Positions 30,503 through 34,494 of a stretch of 34,494 nucleotides of DNA are shown piece by piece. Both the position numbers and the translations under genes were made by a program. This DNA comes from Streptomyces sp. McG3. GTDB taxonomy: Bacteria; Actinomycetota; Actinomycetes; Streptomycetales; Streptomycetaceae. A model generated the notes under the pieces. It searched no databases, was not told the origin of the DNA, and saw only the letters and a list, made by a program, of their open reading frames with translations. The number at the start of each line of letters is the position of its first letter. Position 1 is the first letter of the stretch. The stretch is taken from NCBI RefSeq assembly GCF_018619185.1, contig NZ_JAAXYC010000058.1, positions 1-34,494 of the forward strand. Direction: 5' to 3'.

Positions 30503-30533
30503 ACAGCGGTGGGGACGGGTCCGTCCGGGCGTC

Positions 30534-31106
30534 TCAGCGGACGGGCGGGATGGCGACGGCCATGGTGAACACGGCCGGTTCGTCGCCCTCGTTGCGGTAG
30601 CCGTGCGGCACGTGCGCCTCGAAGGTGGCGGAGGTCCCGGCGGGGACGGGATGGGTGCGGCCGTCGACGAGGAGGGTCAGTTCGCCCTCGGTCGCGTGGA
30701 GGAGTTCGACGGTGCCCTCGGGGTGCGGGTCGGAGGTGGTGCCCTCCCCCGGCATCAGCCGGCAGGTCCACAGTTCGAGCGGGCCGCGGGCCTCGGCGCC
30801 GACGAGCAGCGTGGTGGAGCTGCCCGCCTCGGTGGACCACATGCGGACGGCCCGGCTCTCCGGGACCAGCCGGACCTGGGCGCCCTGCTCGTGGTCGAGG
30901 AGGGTGGTGATGCTGACGCCGAGCGCGTCGGCCAGTTTGACGGTGGTGCCGACGCTCGGGTTCGTCCGCGCCTGCTCGATCTGGATGATCATCCCGCGGC
31001 TGACCCCGGCGCGGGCCGCGAGGGCGTCGAGGGTGAAGCCGCGCTCCCCCCGCCAGCGCTTGAGGTTGCGGGCCAGCGACTGGGTGAGCTGGTCGAGGTC
31101 GGACAC
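30534..31106 (-). CDS. XRE-family regulator with C-terminal cupin domain
   Basis: Regulator of 190 aa. A lambda-repressor-like helix-turn-helix occupies residues ~8-65 (FTLDALAARAGVSRGMIIQI, EQARTNPSVGTTVKLADALG), and a cupin_2 domain fills the rest (DPHPEGTVELLHATEGELTL and HVPHGYRNEGDEP, with His and Glu that could bind metal). The PuuR/SutR type senses a small metabolite in the cupin. The GTG at 31106 is preceded by AGGG with 7 nt spacing. An inverted repeat and a 13-bp direct repeat lie just upstream and may be its own operator. The YbaK-type gene follows at 44 bp. Ligand unknown. Confidence 0.92.
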   Translation of the reverse strand: MSDLDQLTQSLARNLKRWRGERGFTLDALAARAGVSRGMIIQIEQARTNPSVGTTVKLADALGVSITTLLDHEQGAQVRLVPESRAVRMWSTEAGSSTTLLVGAEARGPLELWTCRLMPGEGTTSDPHPEGTVELLHATEGELTLLVDGRTHPVPAGTSATFEAHVPHGYRNEGDEPAVFTMAVAIPPVR

Positions 31107-31125
31107 GTACCGTCCCTGCGGTGGA

Positions 31126-31152
31126 TGGCGGAGTGCGGGTGGCGGAGTGCGG
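31126..31152. repeat. 13-bp direct repeat upstream of the XRE-cupin gene
   Basis: TGGCGGAGTGCGG occurs at 31126-31138 and again at 31140-31152, a 14-bp period. It lies 20-46 bp upstream of the XRE-cupin start, within its likely leader or promoter. It could be a regulator site or simple slippage. Confidence 0.5.
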
Positions 31153-31178
31153 CGTACGGGGCGCGGCGTGCTGAGTCG

Positions 31179-31221
31179 CGTACGGCGCATGCCGGGGTCA
31201 AGAATATTGCACCGCCGTACG
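31179..31221. promoter_or_regulatory. Inverted repeat between the XRE-cupin and acyltransferase genes
   Basis: CGTACGGCG (31179-31187) and CGCCGTACG (31213-31221) are perfect 9-bp inverted arms, each holding the palindrome CGTACG, around a 25-nt AT-richer centre with AATATT. A TTGACC (minus strand, about 31200-31195) sits between the arms and could be a -35 box. It may be the XRE operator or a terminator for the acyltransferase gene that ends at 31262. Confidence 0.45.
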
Positions 31222-31261
31222 GTGCGCTCCCGCGTCCGGCGGGCTGTACGCCACCACCGCC

Positions 31262-32011
31262 CTACGGCGTTTCGCGTGGCTCGTCCAGCTCCGCGAGGGC
31301 CAGCAACTGTTCGGGCGTGACGCCCTCGGGGATCGGCACGGGCGCCGGTGTGCGCAGGGGCGGCTGCCAGCCCTTCTCCGGGTCCCAGCTGCGGACGACG
31401 CGGGCGGGGGCCCCCGCGACCACGGCGTGGTCGGGGACCTCGCCCCGGACGACCGCGCCGGCGGCGACCACGACGTTCCGGCCGAGCCGGGCGCCGGGCA
31501 GGATCACCGCGCCCGTGCCGATCCAGCAGCCGGGCCCGATGGCCACCGGTTCCATCCGGGGCCACTGCTTGCCCACGGGCTCGTGCGGGTCGTCGTAGCT
31601 GTGGTTGGTCGAGGTGATGTAGACGTACGGGCCGCAGTAGGTGTCGGGGCCGATCGTCACCGTGGTGTCCGCGATCACATGGCTGCCGCGCCCCAGCACC
31701 ACGCCGTCGCCCAGGGTGAGAACGGTGTCGGGGCCGAGGTCCAGGTCCGGCATCATCCCGGCCGTCAGCGTGACCTGCTCGCCGATGACGCAGTGCGCGC
31801 CGAGCTCGATCCACGGCTCCCCGAACACGGTCCCCTGCGGGAAGGCGAGCCGGGTCCCCGTGCCGATCGCGCGAAACCTCAGCCGCCCGGGGTGCTCGGC
31901 GGTGACCGCGCCCGCCCGCTGTGCCCAGGCCCAGCCGAGGTGGACCGCGCGGGAGGCGGCGCGGCGCGGGAGGCGGGCGAGGAAGGAGAACGCGTTTCGG
32001 TTCTTCGGCAC
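31262..32011 (-). CDS. Hexapeptide-repeat (left-handed beta-helix) acyltransferase
   Basis: Protein of 249 aa. The C-terminal two thirds show imperfect hexapeptide repeats (IGEQVTLTAG, LGDGVVLGRGSHVIADTTVT, VAIGPGCWIGTGAVILPGAR, LGRNVVVAAGAVVRG) typical of trimeric LbH acyltransferases. The block TSTNHSYDDPHEPVG carries the catalytic-type His of the WcaF/maltose acetyltransferase group. The acceptor is unknown; sugar or cell-surface targets are common. I prefer the GTG at 32011, which follows a TACCGT box by 6 nt and gives a basic N-terminus; a GTG at 32074 would add 21 residues but has no ribosome site or promoter. It is divergent from the gamma carbonic anhydrase, another LbH protein. Confidence 0.85.
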   Translation of the reverse strand: MPKNRNAFSFLARLPRRAASRAVHLGWAWAQRAGAVTAEHPGRLRFRAIGTGTRLAFPQGTVFGEPWIELGAHCVIGEQVTLTAGMMPDLDLGPDTVLTLGDGVVLGRGSHVIADTTVTIGPDTYCGPYVYITSTNHSYDDPHEPVGKQWPRMEPVAIGPGCWIGTGAVILPGARLGRNVVVAAGAVVRGEVPDHAVVAGAPARVVRSWDPEKGWQPPLRTPAPVPIPEGVTPEQLLALAELDEPRETP

Positions 32012-32017
32012 GCGCTC

Positions 32018-32023
32018 ACGGTA
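32018..32023 (-). promoter_or_regulatory. -10 box deciding the acyltransferase start
   Basis: TACCGT on the minus strand ends 6 nt before the GTG at 32011. It would lie inside the gene if the upstream GTG at 32074 were used, so it supports the shorter protein. Confidence 0.4.
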
Positions 32024-32088
32024 GTCGGCGGCGTGGTGGGCGATCCGTGCGATGACCTGTGATGTTCGCCCCACCGGACGCTGTGCTC

Positions 32089-32108
32089 GGGGAGTCGTCC
32101 CCTACCGT
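32089..32108 (+). promoter_or_regulatory. Possible promoter and inverted repeat for the gamma carbonic anhydrase gene
   Basis: GGGGA (32089-32093) and TCCCC (32098-32102) form a perfect inverted repeat directly before TACCGT (32103-32108), a -10 box. Transcription would start near 32115 with a leader of about 70 nt. No good -35 is visible. Confidence 0.35.
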
Positions 32109-32187
32109 GTGAGTCGGCCGGGTCCGGCGGATCCGACGATTCGGCGGGAAGGCCCAGGAGCACCACACCGGCGCGAAGGAGCAGGCG

Positions 32188-32718
32188 ATGGCGGAGCAGG
32201 CGTTGATCACGGGCATGGGCGGCAAGGAGCCGGACATCGACGTGGACGCGTTCGTGGCCCCGACCTCCGTGGTGATCGGCGAGGTGACGCTCGCCCCGGG
32301 CTCCAGCGTCTGGTACCAGGCCGTGCTGCGGGCCGACTGCGGTCCCATCACGCTCGGCGCCGACAGCAACATCCAGGACAACTGCAGCGTGCACACCGAC
32401 CCCGGGTTCCCGCTCACCGTGGGCGCCCGGGTCTCGGTCGGCCACAACGCGGTGCTGCACGGCTGTGTGATCGAGGACGACGTGCTGGTGGGGATGGGCG
32501 CCACGGTGCTCAACGGCGCGCACATCGGGGCGGGTTCGCTGGTCGCGGCGCAGGCCCTCGTGCCGCAGGGGATGCGGGTGCCGCCGGGCTCGCTCGTCGC
32601 GGGGGTACCCGCGAAGGTGAAGCGTCCCCTGACCGTCGAGGAGCTGGAGGGGATCCGCTTCAACGCGGCCGGGTACGTGGAGCTGGCGAAGGCCCACCGC
32701 GAGGCGCACGGGGGCTGA
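32188..32718 (+). CDS. Gamma-class carbonic anhydrase-like protein
   Basis: Protein of 176 aa made almost wholly of a left-handed beta helix (VVIGEVTLAPGSSVWYQAVL, ADSNIQDNCSVHTD, VSVGHNAVLHGCVIEDDVLV). Three histidines in the right places for the zinc site are H69 (SVHTD), H86 (GHNA) and H91 (LHGC). AAGGAG lies 6 nt before the ATG. The family includes true gamma carbonic anhydrases (Cam), CaiE/PaaY-type proteins and inactive homologues; the residues that set Cam activity cannot be confirmed by eye, so enzyme activity is probable but not proven. It ends at a strong bidirectional terminator. Confidence 0.9.
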   Translation: MAEQALITGMGGKEPDIDVDAFVAPTSVVIGEVTLAPGSSVWYQAVLRADCGPITLGADSNIQDNCSVHTDPGFPLTVGARVSVGHNAVLHGCVIEDDVLVGMGATVLNGAHIGAGSLVAAQALVPQGMRVPPGSLVAGVPAKVKRPLTVEELEGIRFNAAGYVELAKAHREAHGG

Positions 32719-32738
32719 CGCCCGGAATCCGGCCGGAG

Positions 32739-32791
32739 CGCACCCGGGCCGCCGCCCCTCCCCGAACGGGAGGAACGGCGGCCCGGGTGCG
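32739..32791. terminator. Strong bidirectional terminator hairpin
   Basis: A perfect 16-bp stem pairs 32739-32754 with 32776-32791, with CACCCGGGCCGCCG on the left arm. The 21-nt loop itself contains a second stem, CCTCCC/GGGAGG (32757-32762 and 32768-32773). It lies between the convergent carbonic anhydrase and thioesterase genes and can stop both transcripts. There is no T-tract, as is common in Streptomyces. Confidence 0.85.
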
Positions 32792-32802
32792 TACGGCGGG
32801 TC

Positions 32803-33255
32803 TCAGCTGTTGGGGCGCAGGGTCCACACGACGGTCATCTCGCCGGTGACCGCGCCGTCCGCACGCCGGATCTCGATGGCGACGGGGAATTCCGGCCGCT
32901 GTCCGGCGTCCAGCTCGGCGATGACGTCGGCTATGGGGCGGCCGAGGGTCGCGGTCGCCGTGACCTCGCCCTTGGCGAGCTTCTTGTAGCCGATCTCGGC
33001 CTTCACGGCGAGCGGCACGGCGCGCGACATCTGGTCGCCGAAGGCGGCGATGACGATGGCGCCGCTGGCGGACTCGGCGAGCGTGAACATCGCTCCGGCG
33101 TGGGGTCCGCCGAGGTGGTTGTGGTAGTCCGCCTGGTCGGGCAGCCGGACGACGGCGCGCTCCGGGGTCGTCTCCAGGAAGTCGAGGTTGAGGGTCCGGG
33201 CCATCGGGACCGTCGCGACGAGCATCTCGCCCACGGTCATCTGTTCAGCGCTCAT
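32803..33255 (-). CDS. Hotdog-fold thioesterase-like protein (DUF4442/PaaI-like)
   Basis: Single hotdog-domain protein of 150 aa. The central helix segment HNHLGGPHAGAMFTLAESAS matches the PaaI/DUF4442 pattern, with an HAGAMFTLAE block where the catalytic residues lie, followed by beta strands (VKAEIGYKKLAKGEVTATAT and ... EMTVVWTLRPN). Such proteins hydrolyse acyl-CoA thioesters as dimers or tetramers; the chain type is unknown. The ATG at 33255 is 6 nt after a -10 box, so the mRNA is probably leaderless. Confidence 0.88.
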   Translation of the reverse strand: MSAEQMTVGEMLVATVPMARTLNLDFLETTPERAVVRLPDQADYHNHLGGPHAGAMFTLAESASGAIVIAAFGDQMSRAVPLAVKAEIGYKKLAKGEVTATATLGRPIADVIAELDAGQRPEFPVAIEIRRADGAVTGEMTVVWTLRPNS

Positions 33256-33261
33256 ACCCGA

Positions 33262-33267
33262 AGGTTA
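33262..33267 (-). promoter_or_regulatory. -10 box of the thioesterase gene
   Basis: TAACCT on the minus strand ends 6 nt before the ATG at 33255. No ribosome site is present. Confidence 0.45.
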
Positions 33268-33347
33268 CTCACCAGTAGCGCCGTTTGGCCATCCCCTTGT
33301 GACGGCTCTGGGACAGGGCGGCCGTAGAAGTGGCCGGGTGCCCCATC

Positions 33348-33353
33348 TATGGT
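33348..33353 (+). promoter_or_regulatory. -10 box of the Pro/Gln-rich membrane protein gene
   Basis: TATGGT ends 8 nt before the ATG at 33362, consistent with a leaderless or near-leaderless transcript. Confidence 0.4.
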
Positions 33354-33361
33354 TACTGGCC

Positions 33362-34483
33362 ATGTGGCCAGGAACGCAGCCGCCCGGGGGCGAGCAGAAC
33401 CCGCAGGACCAGAACCAGAACCCGTACCAGCAGCCGGGGTACCAGCAGCCGAATCCCTATCAGCAACCGGGATATCCGCCGCAGGGCCAGCCCACGGAGC
33501 CGGGCTACGGATACCCGCAGGGCCAGCCCACGGAGCCGGGCTACGGATACCCGCAGGGCCCGCCCGCCGGGCAGCCCGGGTACCAGCAGCCCCATCCCTA
33601 CCAGCAGCCGACGGTGCCGCAGTACGCCGTCCCGGGTCCGCCCGGCGGGCCGAAGCCCGGCGACGACAAGAAGAAGACGACGATCGTGGCGATCGTCGCG
33701 GCGACCGCCGTCGTGGTCGCGGCGGGCGTCACCGGTTTCCTCGTGCTCGGCAAGGACGACGACGGCGGCAAGACCGTCGCCGACGACAAGAAGTCCGCGT
33801 CGCCGAGCGCCAAGCCCAGCGGGACGGACACCGGCTCCGCGCCGCCCGCGGAGAACCCGCGGGGCTCCGACAGCGACCCCAAGCCGGTCGTTCCGGGCTG
33901 GAAGGTCGTCACCAACCCCAAGTGGGGCACGCAGTTCGACGTTCCCGGTGACTGGGAGGTCGCGAGTTCGGGGATGTTCTCCGGATTCGAGGACGCCAAG
34001 AAGCCCGACGGCCCGCCCGTCGCCGGCTTCTCCGCGCCCGCCTACTACAAGAGCAAGTGGTGCGTCGACGACTCCGACGGGGACGGCAGCCAGGAGGACA
34101 CCGGGCTGGCCGGCGTCGGGACGAAGGGCGCCCAGGGCGCCAAGAACACCGACGAGGCAGCGACGAACGAGGCAGCCAACTGGGTGTGGGCGGCCTACGC
34201 CCAGCTCGATCCCAAGAGCAAGGTCAAGATCGGCAAGCCCAAGGCGTTCACCACGGAGTCGGGTCTCTCCGGCAGCGTCGTCCAGGCCACCGCACTGGGC
34301 CTCGCCAACAAGGAGAAGTGCGACAGCGACGGGAAGTCGATCGCCTTCTCCTTCAAGAACTCCAAGGGCGACTACTCGACCTGGGTCCTCTACGCCGCCG
34401 CCGGCGTCAAGGACGAACTTCCGGACACCACCATCCAGAAGATCCTGAGCACGGTCCGCCTCTCCGGTCAGCCCACCGGCTGA
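33362..34483 (+). CDS. Pro/Gln/Tyr-rich single-pass membrane protein of unknown function
   Basis: Protein of 373 aa. Residues 1-~95 are disordered and rich in Pro, Gln, Gly and Tyr (YQQPGYQQPNPYQQPGYP), with an exact duplicated 12-residue unit. A single hydrophobic helix follows basic residues at ~100-125 (IVAIVAATAVVVAAGVTGFL), so the N-terminus is cytoplasmic. A Ser/Pro/Asp-rich spacer then leads to an extracellular domain of ~190 aa (GWKVVTNPKWGTQFDVPGDW to ...) with two visible Cys (KWCVDDSDG and KEKCDSDGK) that may form a disulfide. The layout is common in actinobacterial envelope proteins whose function is unknown. No lipobox or signal-peptidase site is seen. Confidence 0.85.
   Translation: MWPGTQPPGGEQNPQDQNQNPYQQPGYQQPNPYQQPGYPPQGQPTEPGYGYPQGQPTEPGYGYPQGPPAGQPGYQQPHPYQQPTVPQYAVPGPPGGPKPGDDKKKTTIVAIVAATAVVVAAGVTGFLVLGKDDDGGKTVADDKKSASPSAKPSGTDTGSAPPAENPRGSDSDPKPVVPGWKVVTNPKWGTQFDVPGDWEVASSGMFSGFEDAKKPDGPPVAGFSAPAYYKSKWCVDDSDGDGSQEDTGLAGVGTKGAQGAKNTDEAATNEAANWVWAAYAQLDPKSKVKIGKPKAFTTESGLSGSVVQATALGLANKEKCDSDGKSIAFSFKNSKGDYSTWVLYAAAGVKDELPDTTIQKILSTVRLSGQPTG
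33482..33553 (+). repeat. Exact 36-bp tandem duplication inside the membrane protein gene
   Basis: The 36-bp unit at 33482-33517 is repeated without a mismatch at 33518-33553, and the first 7 bp of a third copy follow. It encodes QGQPTEPGYGYP twice. Identity at all codon positions points to recent slippage. Confidence 0.9.
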
Positions 34484-34494
34484 CCCGCCCACCC

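Noticed and set aside
32012..32074. Longer acyltransferase start at the GTG at 32074
   Set aside because: No ribosome site or -10 precedes it, while the GTG at 32011 follows a TACCGT box by 6 nt.
1..34494. Mobile elements, CRISPR arrays, tRNA or rRNA genes, biosynthetic cluster
   Set aside because: No transposase, integrase, att-like repeat, spaced CRISPR-type repeat, tRNA cloverleaf or polyketide/NRPS gene was recognised on either strand.

Overview
The window reads as ordinary chromosome of a Streptomyces-type actinomycete. It is very GC-rich, uses many GTG starts, shows strong third-position GC bias, has a TAT-exported phosphatase, and carries many start codons placed 6-8 nt after a TANNNT-like -10 box, as in leaderless actinobacterial mRNAs. 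I see no rRNA, tRNA, CRISPR array, insertion sequence, integrase or antibiotic gene cluster. Genes are dense, and no stretch over 300 bp lacks a gene.

Layout. 1-3.6 kb: an ABC exporter pair (permease and ATPase, minus strand) divergent from a NarL/LuxR-type histidine kinase and response regulator, which probably control it. 3.7-7.0 kb: a ROK regulator, a GntR/HutC regulator with a recognisable promoter and a DasR-like operator, and an ECF41 sigma factor. 7.1-10.4 kb: an alpha/beta hydrolase, an EamA transporter and a divergent MocR-type regulator. 10.5-17.9 kb: a PhoD-like phosphatase, a translationally coupled SWIM zinc-finger/DUF6493 pair, and a membrane-anchored ACT-GNAT protein. 17.8-19.5 kb: a methionine gamma-lyase-like PLP enzyme divergent from an Lrp/AsnC regulator. 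19.7-22.3 kb: a DUF885 peptidase and an R2K-type ATP-grasp enzyme. 22.3-23.3 kb: a rhodanese divergent from a second Lrp regulator. 23.4-28.5 kb: sbcC, sbcD and a YigZ-family gene, with a 27-bp tandem array in front of sbcD. 28.6-34.5 kb: a CoA-binding protein, an AAC(3)-family acetyltransferase, a YbaK-type deacylase, an XRE-cupin regulator, two divergent hexapeptide-repeat proteins (acyltransferase and gamma carbonic anhydrase), a hotdog thioesterase and a Pro/Gln-rich membrane protein.

How the genes fit together. Several regulator-target pairs are divergent and share one promoter region: kinase/ABC exporter, MocR/EamA, Lrp/gamma-lyase, Lrp/rhodanese. The two Lrp pairs both sit beside sulfur enzymes within 5 kb. 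sbcD-sbcC is a standard DNA end-processing operon. The least understood unit is SWIM-DUF6493, whose biochemical role I cannot name; it is my main candidate for an undescribed system. The best-resolved regulatory site is the gntR promoter, where a perfect palindrome overlaps the -35 box.
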